From contig DIHE01000071.1 of assembly GCA_002420005.1 (NCBI GenBank), forward strand, positions 1,922 through 43,731: a stretch of 41,810 nt of DNA, written 5' to 3'. A program made the translations under genes and the position numbers. The DNA comes from Holophagales bacterium UBA5704. GTDB taxonomy: Bacteria; Acidobacteriota; Thermoanaerobaculia; Multivoradales; UBA5704. Below the pieces are notes generated by a model that was not told the origin of the DNA, did not search any database, and saw only the letters and a program-made list of their open reading frames with translations. Each line of letters starts with the position of its first letter. Position 1 is the first letter of the stretch. Below, one piece after another: positions 7,298 through 15,477 of the stretch.

Positions 7298-7303
7298 AGG
7301 TTA
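7298..7303 (-). promoter_or_regulatory. -10-like TAACCT before the thioesterase start
   Basis: TAACCT on the minus strand is 10 nt from the ATG at 7287, the same spacing as seen before other leaderless candidates in the window. No -35 is obvious. Confidence 0.25.
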
Positions 7304-7383
7304 TCATCACCGTCCCCCACCGCCGAAACGAGGTGCTCTCCTTAATCTGAGTCGTAAGGGTGAGCGCGTACAGTGGAACCATC

Positions 7384-7421
7384 TCATCGAAGGGAGAAGT
7401 CAAGAGCATGCTCTTCGATGA
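7384..7421 (+). promoter_or_regulatory. Nested dyad upstream of the 7469 operon
   Basis: The outer arms tcatcgaag (7384-7392) and cttcgatga (7413-7421) are perfect inverted copies. Inside and overlapping the right arm is a perfect 14-bp palindrome, aagagcatgctctt (7402-7415). The site lies about 50 nt upstream of the first gene of the signalling operon. It could be an operator or an RNA leader with two alternative folds. The local sequence is A/T-richer than its surroundings, as expected of a promoter region. Confidence 0.5.
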
Positions 7422-7468
7422 AGATCTTCTGTTTTTATGGTACTCTTCTTGGAGGAGGTATTGCGGCC

Positions 7469-8536
7469 ATGGTGGACCTCGAAGTGCGGTTCCGGAACCA
7501 GACCCCGCAAGAGATTGCGGCGGCTCTCGCCGATGTCGACCGAGAGGTATCCCGGCTGGACCGTCAGCTCGAAGCGCTGGAGAGCCTGCCGCTCGAAGAA
7601 GCTCTCCCGCAGCTGATTCCCCATCTGACAGAGCTGAGCACTCGCGCCAGAACGATTCTTGATGAAGTGCTGACTGCCTACGACGGTCGCGAAGGCGAGG
7701 CAGAAGGTGTAGCAGGCCTCACCTTCTGCGCCCTGCATGAGCTGCGCAAGCGCGAAGAGCGCTTCGCCCGTTCCGGAGACCGGCGGGCTCCTTTGGCCCT
7801 GCTGGCCGACTGCGGCAGCCTGTTGCGTAATCTCAAGCGCGCGCTGACCGCGGTCCACACGGCAATCTGCCGGATGGCGCGGATGGAGGTGACCCTGTCC
7901 TTGGAGCGGGAGCGGCATCTGGCCTTGGAAGTGCGGGCGGCCTATGCCAAGTTCCGTCGCGAGATCGAGGACATCAACGCCCTCCGTCGCCCGGGGGAGC
8001 AGAGCGCAGGCGCCGCGCTGCACAGCGCCGCCACGTGTATCGCGAAGCTCACCGGACGCGACATCTTCAGCAAGCTGCGCTTGCAAGACCGGATCGAGCT
8101 GCGCGCACTGCAGGAGCGGATCCTGGCCTGGCACGCCGCGGGCGGTCACGATTCCGTCGGCGCCCGGCGGCTCTGGCAGGACCTGTATGGATTCACTCAC
8201 CTCCTGCAAGGCGTCAACCTGCGGCAGGAGCTGCTGGAGCACGACCGCGAGATTCTCGACAGGGTGGACACCCTGGCCCGCGAGAGCGGCGCATCGCAGG
8301 AGCACCTGGAGCCCGTTTTGCGCCAACTGGCCACCGCGCTGGCTGGCCGCGATGATGATTTCGATGCATTGCTCCAGGGAGCTCCGTCGGCGAGCGAGCT
8401 CCTCGCCGCCCTGCGCGGGCTGCGCCACCAGCTTCCCAACGCCGCCCTGGAGGCGGTGGCGGGTGGAGAGTCGGCCTGGGATCAGGCCGGCTCCGAAGGA
8501 CTGTTCACCCCGAGAGAGAGCTCAATCTACTTCTAA
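7469..8536 (+). CDS. Unknown all-helical protein, first gene of the signalling operon
   Basis: The protein has 355 residues. Start ATG 7469 has an excellent GGAGGAGGT at 7451-7459; upstream in-frame ATGs would place that site inside the gene. The whole sequence is predicted helical, with heptad-like Leu/Glu/Arg patterning at residues 15-60 and 120-165. A more compact C-terminal part includes LWQDLYGFTHLLQGVNLRQE and LLEHDREILDRVD. There is no signal peptide, membrane segment or catalytic motif. Twelve bases separate it from the Roadblock-like gene, so the two are probably made together. It might be a scaffold or coiled-coil partner of the small downstream protein; function is unknown. Confidence 0.75.
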   Translation: MVDLEVRFRNQTPQEIAAALADVDREVSRLDRQLEALESLPLEEALPQLIPHLTELSTRARTILDEVLTAYDGREGEAEGVAGLTFCALHELRKREERFARSGDRRAPLALLADCGSLLRNLKRALTAVHTAICRMARMEVTLSLERERHLALEVRAAYAKFRREIEDINALRRPGEQSAGAALHSAATCIAKLTGRDIFSKLRLQDRIELRALQERILAWHAAGGHDSVGARRLWQDLYGFTHLLQGVNLRQELLEHDREILDRVDTLARESGASQEHLEPVLRQLATALAGRDDDFDALLQGAPSASELLAALRGLRHQLPNAALEAVAGGESAWDQAGSEGLFTPRESSIYF

Positions 8537-8548
8537 GGAGATCCGACC

Positions 8549-8944
8549 ATGAGTGCCGATTCAATCGTCAAGAACGCCCTCGCCACCGTTCCCAAAGCCG
8601 TCGCCGCCGGAGTCGTCGACATGGCGAGCGGCATGATGCTGAGCATCAAGACCGTCGAGAGCCACCCGCAACGGGTGCTCGACATCCTCGCACCGGCGAC
8701 CCGCGAGCTGTTCGAAGGCGAGCTGGTGACCACCATCGAAAACCTCTTCAAACAGGCCCGCGGCGTCAAGAGCGACGATCGGTATTTCCAGGAGATCCTG
8801 ATCTCCTCGACCCACCTGTGGCATTATTTCGGGCGGCTCAAATCGAACCCCCGCATCGTCCTCACCGTGGTCACCACCGGCGACGTCAACATGGGCATGT
8901 TCATCATGAAGTGCCGCGAGCTCACCGCGAGCGAAAGCGTCTGA
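8549..8944 (+). CDS. Roadblock/LC7-like small protein
   Basis: The protein has 131 residues, with AAGGAG upstream of ATG 8549. The pattern AAGVVDMASGMMLSI (strand-turn-strand), a central amphipathic helical region, then NPRIVLTVVTTGDVNMGMFI and a closing helix resembles the Roadblock/LC7 (MglB-like) fold, which ends in a strand with an N/S-x-G-M/L signature. Roadblock proteins dimerise and often regulate small GTPases or sensor kinases. No Ras-like GTPase lies nearby; instead the next genes are an ABC-type ATPase and a phosphatase. The assignment rests on pattern recognition only and could be wrong; a related scaffold fold is the alternative. Confidence 0.55.
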   Translation: MSADSIVKNALATVPKAVAAGVVDMASGMMLSIKTVESHPQRVLDILAPATRELFEGELVTTIENLFKQARGVKSDDRYFQEILISSTHLWHYFGRLKSNPRIVLTVVTTGDVNMGMFIMKCRELTASESV

Positions 8945-8959
8945 GAGGACGCATGATCC

Positions 8960-9655
8960 ATGGCGAGGTCACTCCCGGGCATCCGGATGCGTGAGCTCCG
9001 AGCGGGCTACGGCGACCGGCAGGTCCTGGGGCCGCTCAACCTCACCCTCCGGGGGGGAGAGGCGGCCACCTTCATCGGACCCGGTGGGGCCGGCAAAAGC
9101 ACTCTGCTCAGCATTCTCCACCGGATCCCCGTTCCGGCTCTTTGGATCGAGGGTCGGCTCCAGCTTCCGCCCGGAGCCTCCCGGCTCCTGGCCCAGAAGC
9201 CCCCGGCTCCACCCGGGACCCTGCGGGAGCGGTTGCGAGAGGCCGCTCCCGGCAGCGACCCCACCGTGGCCCTCGCCGAGGTCTGGGCTTCCCTCCCGGA
9301 GGCGGGTGCAGAGGTCTCGGCTCTGCTCGACGAACCGCTCGCCGCCCTCGACCCCGGGCGGCGACGGATCGCCTTGCTCACGCTGACGCTGGCGGGAGAT
9401 CCGCCGCTCGTCTTCCTGGACGAGCCGGAGGCCGATCTCGACGAGCCCTGGTTCTCCTGGGTGTGCGACGCGGTCGCCGCACGCCGGAGGCCCACCCGGA
9501 TCCTGGCCACCCACCACCTGGAGCTCGCCCGGCGCAGCTCGGACCAGCTCATCCTTTTGATTGGCGGGCAGGTCATCGAGGCGGCCCCCACCCGGGTGAT
9601 GTTCGAAAGCCCGGTGCATCCGAGAACGCGGGATTTTCTCCGCATGGGGAGCTGA
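8960..9655 (+). CDS. Solitary ABC-type ATPase with degenerate signature motif
   Basis: The protein has 231 residues. Walker A GPGGAGKST is at 40-48, the Q-loop glutamine at 79 (LAQKPPAPPG), Walker B with catalytic Glu in LVFLDEPEADLD (150-161), and the H-loop in ATHHLE (184-188). The LSGGQ signature is replaced by LDPGRRR (130-136), and the chain between Q-loop and signature is short. The start resembles phosphate importer subunits (PstB). No permease or binding protein is encoded nearby. It sits between a Roadblock-like protein and a phosphatase, whose ATG directly follows its stop. It is probably a regulatory or non-transport ATPase, or one serving a distant permease. Confidence 0.78.
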   Translation: MARSLPGIRMRELRAGYGDRQVLGPLNLTLRGGEAATFIGPGGAGKSTLLSILHRIPVPALWIEGRLQLPPGASRLLAQKPPAPPGTLRERLREAAPGSDPTVALAEVWASLPEAGAEVSALLDEPLAALDPGRRRIALLTLTLAGDPPLVFLDEPEADLDEPWFSWVCDAVAARRRPTRILATHHLELARRSSDQLILLIGGQVIEAAPTRVMFESPVHPRTRDFLRMGS

Positions 9656-10123
9656 ATGAACGCACTTTCCTTCCGCTGGATCCTTCCCGGCCAACTGGCC
9701 GGCTCGGCACGGCCCGGTCTGTGGAGCCCGATGGAGCGGGACATGGCGCTGGTCCAGAGCCTGGGCATCCGCCTCGTGGTCACCTTGACGGAAACACCCC
9801 TCACACCTCCCCCTGAAGAGTTCGGCCTGCGCAGCCTGCACGTGCCGGTCCCCGACATGGGGATTCCCACCACCCAGGCCGCCCTGGCGCTCTGCCGCGA
9901 GGTCGTCGCCTCCATCGAACGCGGCGAGCCCGTCCTGCTGCACTGCAAAGCCGGCCTGGGCCGCACCGGCACGCTCCTCGCCTGCTGCCTGGTGGCGCAA
10001 GGCCGGAGTGCCGCACAGGCGATCACCGCGGTTCGTTCGGTGAGCCCGTTCTACATCCAGTCAGAGATCCAGGAACGCTTCGTCGAAGACCTGGCCGAGC
10101 GGCTCGCCGGCCCAGGAATATGA
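9656..10123 (+). CDS. Cysteine-dependent protein tyrosine/dual-specificity phosphatase
   Basis: The protein has 155 residues, with its ATG immediately after the previous TGA. The P-loop HCKAGLGRTG (96-105) carries the nucleophile Cys97 and phosphate-binding Arg103. Asp67 in VPVPDMG is the probable general acid. The N-terminal ILPGQLAGSARPG and LGIRLVVTLTE follow the compact DSP fold. Substrates could be phosphotyrosine, phosphoserine/threonine, or phosphoinositide/RNA ends as in other small DSPs. Location between an ATPase and a histidine kinase, next to a phosphorylation-driven stressosome, suggests a role in that circuit (inference). Confidence 0.85.
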   Translation: MNALSFRWILPGQLAGSARPGLWSPMERDMALVQSLGIRLVVTLTETPLTPPPEEFGLRSLHVPVPDMGIPTTQAALALCREVVASIERGEPVLLHCKAGLGRTGTLLACCLVAQGRSAAQAITAVRSVSPFYIQSEIQERFVEDLAERLAGPGI

Positions 10124-10132
10124 TCGGGTCGA

Positions 10133-12289
10133 TTGAGAGCACCCTCCCGTCCCTCCCTTCAGCGCCACCTGTTCACCGCTTTTCTGCTGGTGATCGGGTT
10201 GTCGCTCGCCCTGCTCGGTGCAGCTCGCGTGGTGTACGTGTTCCTGGAGCGCATCGAGACCCGCACCGCACGGCTGGGAGAGGTCGCGGAAGCCACCGCA
10301 CAGATGGTCTCCTCCTTCGTGAACGAGCACCGGCGCGGCATCGGCAGCCTGGCCGTCGCCGTGGAGGAGATCGGCGGCGATCCCGCCCGCATGGAGCAAC
10401 GGCTGGCCGAGTACCACCGCCGCTATCCGGAGATGCTCACCCTGATCGTCACCGACGCGGCGGGGACGATCATCGCCAGCGAACGCCAGCTTTCTCTGGG
10501 CGGAGGCCCCCTGCCGCAAGCCCGCGGGGTGAGCGTCGCCGACCGCCCGTACTTTCGCGAGGTGCGCGCCCGGGGCCTCCCCTACATCTCCGACGGCTTC
10601 CGCGGACGCGGCTTCGGCTCCGACCCGGTGGTGGCGATCTCCGCCCCCTGGAAGACCGCCGCCGGAGCGTTCGGTGGAGTCGTCGAGGGCTCCCTCGATC
10701 TCAGCCGCCTGAGCGAAGCCAAACGGATCTTCAAACGGCTCCCCCGCCTCCTGATCGCGGTGACCGACCGGCAACGGCAACTGCTGTGGAGCGGGCCGGT
10801 GCGATTGGCGGAGCCGCTGACCCGGATCGGCCCCACCGACGGGCCACCGGGGCGCCAGCTCCTGGGGCGGGCGGCGGTGACCGGGGTCGGCTGGGAAGTG
10901 ACCGTCCGGCAGCCGCTGCGCCAGATCATCGGCGACGCGACCCAGGAGATCTGGAGCACCCTGGCCCTGATGGTGGTGGCCTTTCTGCCGTCCGCGGTCT
11001 TCGCCCACCGCCTGGCCCGCCGCACCACCCGCCCGCTGGCGGAGCTGTCGAGTGCCCTCGACCAGGTGGAGCTGGGGAATCCGGCCCCCCGGGCGATCCC
11101 GCTCCCTGCCGGAGCTCCACACGAGCTGGCCTCCATTGAGCAGTCGACGGATCGCCTGCTCGAACGGCTGCGGGCCAGCTATGACTCCCTCGCCAAGCTG
11201 CTCGCCGAGCGGGAAGCGAGCATCGAAGGCGAGATCCGGCAGCGGACGCACGCCGAGCGCGAGCGGGACCAGCTCTTCCTGCTCTCCCAGGACATGCTGT
11301 GCATCGCCGGCTTCGACGGCTCCCTCCAGCAGATCAATCCCGCCTGGGAACGCACGCTCGGCTGGACGCACCAGGAGCTGACCGAGCGGCCCTACCTCGA
11401 CCATGTGCACCCGGCCGACCTGGCCCCCCTGCTGGGGGAGCTGCAGCGGCTGCGCGTCGGAGGCACGACGATCGATTTCGAAATGCGCCTCCAGACCCGA
11501 GACGGCACCTACCGGTGGCTCTCCTGGACCGCCGCCGCCCAGCCCGAACGCGAACGGATCTACGCCGTGGTGCGCGACGTCGAAGCGCGCAAGAAGCTCG
11601 ACCAGATGAAAGACGACTTCGTGTCCGTGGTCAGCCATGAGCTGCGCACCCCGCTCACCTCGATCCACGGCTCGCTCGGCCTGGTCCTGGGCGGCGTGGC
11701 GGGCGAGGTGCCGGAGAAGGTGCGCGCCCTCATCGAGATCGCGGCGAAGAACAGCGAACGGCTGGTGCGCCTGGTCAACGACATCCTCGACATCGAGAAG
11801 ATCGAGTCGGGTACCCTGGTCTTCCGCCCCGCCCGGGTGGAGCTGCTGCCTCTGGTCGAGCAGGCGGCGGAGAACAACCGTGCCTATGCCCAGCAATACG
11901 ACGTCGAGATCCGTCTCTCCGCCCGGGCGGAGGCCCAGGTCTGGGCCGACACCGACCGGCTGCAACAGGTGCTCGCCAACCTCCTGTCCAACGCAGCCAA
12001 GCACTCCCCCCGGGGGGGCGTCATCGAGCTGGGAATGACCCGGACCCCCGGCTGGGTCCGGATCGCCGTCACCGATCACGGCCCGGGGATTCCGGTGGAA
12101 TTCCAGCCCCGGGTCTTCGAGAAGTTTGCCCAGGCCGACGCCTCGTCGACCCGGCAGAAGGGAGGCACCGGGCTCGGTCTCTCCATCTCCAAGGCGATCG
12201 TGGAGAGGCACGGTGGGCGGCTCTGGTTCGAGACCGCCCCCGACAACGGCACCACGTTCGCCTTCGAGCTGCCCGTACCGGAGGGATGA
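10133..12289 (+). CDS. Membrane sensor histidine kinase (Cache-HAMP-PAS-HisKA-HATPase)
   Basis: The protein has 718 residues from a TTG start at 10133, 9 nt after the phosphatase stop; no better start exists. Order: TM1 about 11-34, periplasmic dCache-like domain about 35-278 (VSVADRPYFREVRARGLPYISD is a typical Cache stretch), TM2 about 279-298, HAMP about 300-355, coiled coil, then PAS about 380-490 (LSQDMLCIAGFDGSLQQINP). HisKA has the phospho-acceptor His502 in VVSHELRTPLTSIHG. The GHKL domain has N box NLLSNAAKHSP, G1 DHGPGIP, F box FEKF and G2 GGTGLGLSISKAIVERHGG. No response regulator lies in the window. It may report to the stressosome genes that follow, as output or input. Confidence 0.92.
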   Translation: MRAPSRPSLQRHLFTAFLLVIGLSLALLGAARVVYVFLERIETRTARLGEVAEATAQMVSSFVNEHRRGIGSLAVAVEEIGGDPARMEQRLAEYHRRYPEMLTLIVTDAAGTIIASERQLSLGGGPLPQARGVSVADRPYFREVRARGLPYISDGFRGRGFGSDPVVAISAPWKTAAGAFGGVVEGSLDLSRLSEAKRIFKRLPRLLIAVTDRQRQLLWSGPVRLAEPLTRIGPTDGPPGRQLLGRAAVTGVGWEVTVRQPLRQIIGDATQEIWSTLALMVVAFLPSAVFAHRLARRTTRPLAELSSALDQVELGNPAPRAIPLPAGAPHELASIEQSTDRLLERLRASYDSLAKLLAEREASIEGEIRQRTHAERERDQLFLLSQDMLCIAGFDGSLQQINPAWERTLGWTHQELTERPYLDHVHPADLAPLLGELQRLRVGGTTIDFEMRLQTRDGTYRWLSWTAAAQPERERIYAVVRDVEARKKLDQMKDDFVSVVSHELRTPLTSIHGSLGLVLGGVAGEVPEKVRALIEIAAKNSERLVRLVNDILDIEKIESGTLVFRPARVELLPLVEQAAENNRAYAQQYDVEIRLSARAEAQVWADTDRLQQVLANLLSNAAKHSPRGGVIELGMTRTPGWVRIAVTDHGPGIPVEFQPRVFEKFAQADASSTRQKGGTGLGLSISKAIVERHGGRLWFETAPDNGTTFAFELPVPEG

Positions 12290-12316
12290 TGCAATCGGCT
12301 ACTGATGCAATCGGCT
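12287..12316. repeat. Tandem 14-bp direct repeat upstream of the stressosome genes
   Basis: tgatgcaatcggct occurs at 12287-12300 and again, identically, at 12303-12316 (period 16). The first copy includes the stop codon of the kinase gene. The repeats lie where a -35 region would be relative to the TATACT at 12324, which suggests an activator or repressor binding site. Confidence 0.6.
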
Positions 12317-12323
12317 GGTACCG

Positions 12324-12329
12324 TATACT
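12324..12329 (+). promoter_or_regulatory. Candidate -10 box (TATACT) for the stressosome operon
   Basis: TATACT is near consensus and stands out in GC-rich DNA. It is 190 nt upstream of the RsbS start and just downstream of the direct repeats. No good -35 (TTGACA) lies 17 nt upstream, which fits activator dependence. The rest of the 229-base spacer (12290-12518) holds no obvious gene. Confidence 0.45.
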
Positions 12330-12518
12330 CACTCCCGTTTCGGAAGCTTCGGAACCGGCCGGGAGGCGTTTTTTCCACGCCGGGTGTAGACGCGCAGCCC
12401 GGGATATGCTAAACAGTAAGGGCTTTTCATGACGCCGACATCCGTTGCGCCGCGGGCCTGTTCGCCTAGAGAAACTGCGCAACCATGAAACTCTGACTTC
12501 GGAGACCGGAGCGCCACC

Positions 12519-12881
12519 TTGAAGGACCAACAGATCCCGATCATCCAGATCCGCAACTGCCTGCTGGTCAGCATCCAGACCGAGCTCCACGACCGGCTGG
12601 CGCTGGATTTGCAGGAGTCCTTGATGGACCGCGTACGGGTGACCGACGCCAAGGGAGTCATCCTCGACGTCTCGGCCGTCGAGATCATCGACAGCTACAT
12701 CACCCGCATCCTCAATGACATCGGCAAGTCGGTGCGGTTCATGGGGGCGGTCTGCTACATCGTCGGGATCCGCCCGGCGGTGGCGATGACCTTGATCGAG
12801 ATGGGCGTCGAGCTCGACTCGGTCAATACGGCCTTGACCCTCGACTTGGCGTTGGAGAAGCTCGAGCTTTTGCAGTCATGA
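12519..12881 (+). CDS. rsbS: Stressosome STAS-domain scaffold RsbS
   Basis: The protein has 120 residues, a single STAS domain close to the length of Bacillus RsbS. It starts at TTG 12519 with GGAG upstream. The phospho-acceptor serine is conserved at the same position: Ser59 in VEIIDSYITRIL. IPIIQIRNCLLVSIQTEL and VGIRPAVAMTLIEMGVEL also follow Bacillus RsbS closely. In stressosomes RsbS and RsbR build an icosahedral complex that holds RsbT until Ser59 is phosphorylated. The stop overlaps the RsbT start (ATGA), the canonical S-T gene order. Confidence 0.93.
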   Translation: MKDQQIPIIQIRNCLLVSIQTELHDRLALDLQESLMDRVRVTDAKGVILDVSAVEIIDSYITRILNDIGKSVRFMGAVCYIVGIRPAVAMTLIEMGVELDSVNTALTLDLALEKLELLQS

Positions 12882-13591
12882 GAACCGTCGAGAGCGAGAT
12901 CGGGGCGATTCTGACCGGGACCATCTCGGCCATCACCCAGCGCAGCATCTTCAACCGGCTGGGGCCGCTCGCTGCGCGCCCGGTCAGCCAGTTGAGCAGC
13001 GCGGATCGGCAGACGGTGCTCTCCGAGCTCGAGAGCTCCGTGCGCCTGTTCGCCCGGCGCAACAGTGCGGAGCTGATCGCGGCGAGCGCCCGCGCCCTCG
13101 GCGTCGACGGAGTGGGAGGCCCCGCCGCCGGCGCCACCGCCGGGGCGGCCGGCACCGCCGCCACGGCCGGCGGCACCACCGCGAGCGCCAAGAAGCTCCC
13201 CATCGAACAGGAGAAGGACATCGCCACCGCCCGCCTGGAGGCGTGGTCCGAGGCGGTGCGGATCGGGCTGTCCAAGTTCACCTCGGTCAAGGTGGCCACG
13301 GCGGTCTCGGAGCTGGCGCGCAACATCGTCTTCTATGCCGGGCGGGGAACCGTCGAGCTGCGCGTCGTGCGCGACGACAAGGGCACCTCCGGCCTCCAGA
13401 TCGTCGCCACCGACCAGGGCCCCGGAATCCCCCCGGCCAAGTTGGAAGAGATCTGGGCAGGTACCTATAAATCGCAGCGCGGAATGGGCAAAGGCCTCGT
13501 CGCCGTCAAGAAGCTGGTCGACGAGTTCCAGCTCGACACGGCGGCGGGCAAAGGCACCACCGTGACCTGCCTGTTTCGGGGTGAACGATGA
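12878..13591 (+). CDS. rsbT: RsbT-type serine kinase with unusual N-terminal extension
   Basis: The protein has 237 residues; typical RsbT has about 133. The kinase (GHKL) part is about 108-237: LPIEQEKDIATARLEAW, N box VSELARNIVFYAG, G1 ATDQGPGIPPAKLEEIWAGT, G2 RGMGKGLVAVKKLVDEF. It should phosphorylate the STAS proteins RsbS and RsbR and, once released, activate a downstream effector. Residues 1-80 form an extra helical domain, MRTVESEIGAILTGTISAIT onward, followed by an Ala/Gly/Thr-rich linker (about 82-107). The extension could be a localisation or effector-binding domain. The start overlaps the rsbS stop and the stop overlaps the rsbX start. Confidence 0.92.
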   Translation: MRTVESEIGAILTGTISAITQRSIFNRLGPLAARPVSQLSSADRQTVLSELESSVRLFARRNSAELIAASARALGVDGVGGPAAGATAGAAGTAATAGGTTASAKKLPIEQEKDIATARLEAWSEAVRIGLSKFTSVKVATAVSELARNIVFYAGRGTVELRVVRDDKGTSGLQIVATDQGPGIPPAKLEEIWAGTYKSQRGMGKGLVAVKKLVDEFQLDTAAGKGTTVTCLFRGER

Positions 13592-14178
13592 GATTCGGCG
13601 GTTTCAGCCGCCCCTTCCGGGGGCTCACCATCTGTGGCGACAGCTTCGTGGTCGAGGAGCGGGACGGCACCTTTCTGGTCTCCGTCATCGACGGCCTCGG
13701 CCATGGCTACGACTCCTGGGTCGCCGCCTCGACCGCCGCGGACGTCATCCGTGCCTCCTTCGACCTCTCCGTCGACGCCATCGTGCGCAAGTGCCACCAG
13801 GAGCTGCGCGTGACCCGCGGAGCCGCCGTCGGCGTCCTCAAGGTGGGTCCCGACGGCGTGGGAGAATTCTGCGGTGTCGGCAACATCGAGGTGCAGGCGA
13901 TCAACGGCTCTTCTCCCAGCCTCTTCTGCCTGGCCGGGATCGTCGGCCACAACCTGCGGGCGTCCAAGGTCATGCCGGTCGCGATGAAGCCGGGAGACAT
14001 CTATTGCCTGATGAGTGACGGTGTCTCGTCGCGGGGCAATTTCAAGTCATGCCTTCCGGGCGATCCGGAGAGCGTCGCACGGCGCATCGTGGAGCAATGG
14101 GGACGCGCTCACGACGACGCCACCGCGGTGGTCATCGGCTACGGCGACAACGCCTTGCTGACCGACCGGGCCGCATAG
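13588..14178 (+). CDS. rsbX: PP2C-type phosphatase RsbX
   Basis: The protein has 196 residues, in the compact SpoIIE/RsbX subgroup of PP2C phosphatases. Metal-binding aspartates are visible in VSVIDGLGHGYDSW, MKPGDIYCLMSDGVSSRG and AHDDATAVVIGY. VEERDGTFLV and TRGAAVGVLKV mark the core strands. RsbX dephosphorylates RsbS-P and RsbR-P and resets the stressosome. The ATG overlaps the rsbT stop (ATGA), so S, T and X are translationally linked, an order also known from Vibrio and Moorella modules. Confidence 0.9.
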   Translation: MRFGGFSRPFRGLTICGDSFVVEERDGTFLVSVIDGLGHGYDSWVAASTAADVIRASFDLSVDAIVRKCHQELRVTRGAAVGVLKVGPDGVGEFCGVGNIEVQAINGSSPSLFCLAGIVGHNLRASKVMPVAMKPGDIYCLMSDGVSSRGNFKSCLPGDPESVARRIVEQWGRAHDDATAVVIGYGDNALLTDRAA

Positions 14179-14251
14179 ACTGAGTTTTCCTTTCTTGCGT
14201 GCAGGAAGCTTTTCCAAATGGACCCGAGACAAGACCGAGAGAAAGAACGCC

Positions 14252-14932
14252 ATGAGTGAAGACAATCCCCAGGTCACCGTAACGTCGGAGCGTCTGCAGC
14301 GGGTGATCCAGGCGCTCTCTTTCGCGAGCGTCGACGAATTCGACCAGTGCGTCGCCATTCTCCAGGAAAGCGACGAGCAGGACGAATTCCGCGAGCTCGA
14401 GACGGCGTTCAGCATCTTCGTCCAGGAGCTTTCCGAGGCGAAGCAGCAGACCGAGCGTGCCCTCGTGCGGGTCGAATCGGCGAACCGCGAGCTGGAGGCG
14501 AAGCTCGAAACGATCGAAATGCAGCAGGCCGCCATCCGCGAGCTGTCCACCCCGATCATCGAGGTCTGGACCGGCGTTCTCTGCCTTCCCGTCGTGGGTG
14601 TGGTCGACAGCCAGCGCAGCGCCGAAATGACCGAGACTCTTCTCGAAATGATCGTCGCCAAGCAGGCACGCACGGCCATCGTCGACATCACCGGTATCGA
14701 CGTGATGGACACCAAGACCGCCGACCACTTCATCAAGATGGCCCGTGCCGTCCGCCTGCTGGGCGCCGAGTGCGTGATCAGCGGCATCAACCCCGGTATC
14801 GCCCAGACGCTGACCCACATCGGCGTCGATCTGGCGGGTGTCCGGACGATGCGCAATCTGCGCGACGCCCTGCAGTTCCATCTGCGGGAGACCGAGCAGC
14901 TCGCGGCGCACGTCAAGAGGGATCACTTCTGA
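14252..14932 (+). CDS. RsbR-type STAS protein, copy 1
   Basis: The protein has 226 residues from ATG 14252. A short N-terminal helical region (about 13-60, VIQALSFASVDEFDQCVAIL) replaces the globin-like sensor of Bacillus RsbRA. A coiled coil follows (60-98, NRELEAKLETIEMQQAAIRE), then a STAS domain from RELSTPIIEVWTGVLCLPVV. Candidate phospho-acceptor threonines are T154 in VMDTKTADH and T186/T188 in GIAQTLTHIG. It should co-assemble with RsbS. A near-twin lies at 15478, and the STAS parts differ at only a few positions. Confidence 0.9.
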   Translation: MSEDNPQVTVTSERLQRVIQALSFASVDEFDQCVAILQESDEQDEFRELETAFSIFVQELSEAKQQTERALVRVESANRELEAKLETIEMQQAAIRELSTPIIEVWTGVLCLPVVGVVDSQRSAEMTETLLEMIVAKQARTAIVDITGIDVMDTKTADHFIKMARAVRLLGAECVISGINPGIAQTLTHIGVDLAGVRTMRNLRDALQFHLRETEQLAAHVKRDHF

Positions 14933-14952
14933 GACCTGGCCGGCCGGACGCG

Positions 14953-15423
14953 ATGGGCTTCGAGCAACGGGAGACGACCGTGGTCCGGGCTCCTTTCCGA
15001 GAGCGGACGTTTCCCGTCACCCGGCGCAGCGACGCCGTGCTCATCGCGCCCCAGGCCCGCCATCTCGCCACCCTCTTCGGCTTCGGCACCCGGCGCTCGG
15101 CCGAGATCGCCATCGTCGTCTCCGAGCTGGCGACCAACATCGCCAAGCACGGAATCCGGGGCGAGATCATCCTCCAGCTCGACGAGGACCTCCCCCCTCG
15201 GGGCGAGCTCACGGTCATCGCACGGGACATCGGCCCCCCGATCCGCGACCTCGCCCTGGCGATGACCGACGGCTGCGACGACCGCGGCCCCATCGACCCG
15301 TCCCTCCTGCTCAGCCGCGGTGGCCTGGGGACCGGCCTCGGCGCCATCCTGCGCCTGTCCGACCGTTTCGAGTACCGGGATCTCGACGAAGGCAAAGAGA
15401 TCCGGGCGCGCTTCTTCCGGTAG
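14953..15423 (+). CDS. Second GHKL serine kinase, RsbT/RsbW-like
   Basis: The protein has 156 residues from ATG 14953, 20 nt after the RsbR-1 stop. N box is VVSELATNIAKHGIRGE. The G1 box reads ARDIGPPIRDL, with the second glycine of DxGxG replaced by proline. G2 is SRGGLGTGLGAILRLSDRFE. It lacks the N-terminal extension of the first kinase. The spacer includes DGCDDRGPIDPSLLL, an acidic insert where the ATP lid lies. It may phosphorylate RsbR copies or act as an anti-sigma/antagonist kinase; which cannot be decided from sequence. Confidence 0.82.
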   Translation: MGFEQRETTVVRAPFRERTFPVTRRSDAVLIAPQARHLATLFGFGTRRSAEIAIVVSELATNIAKHGIRGEIILQLDEDLPPRGELTVIARDIGPPIRDLALAMTDGCDDRGPIDPSLLLSRGGLGTGLGAILRLSDRFEYRDLDEGKEIRARFFR

Positions 15424-15477
15424 TTTCCCGACCCTGAGAAGACCCGATCGACTCCCCTTTTTCAGAAAGAGGCATCC

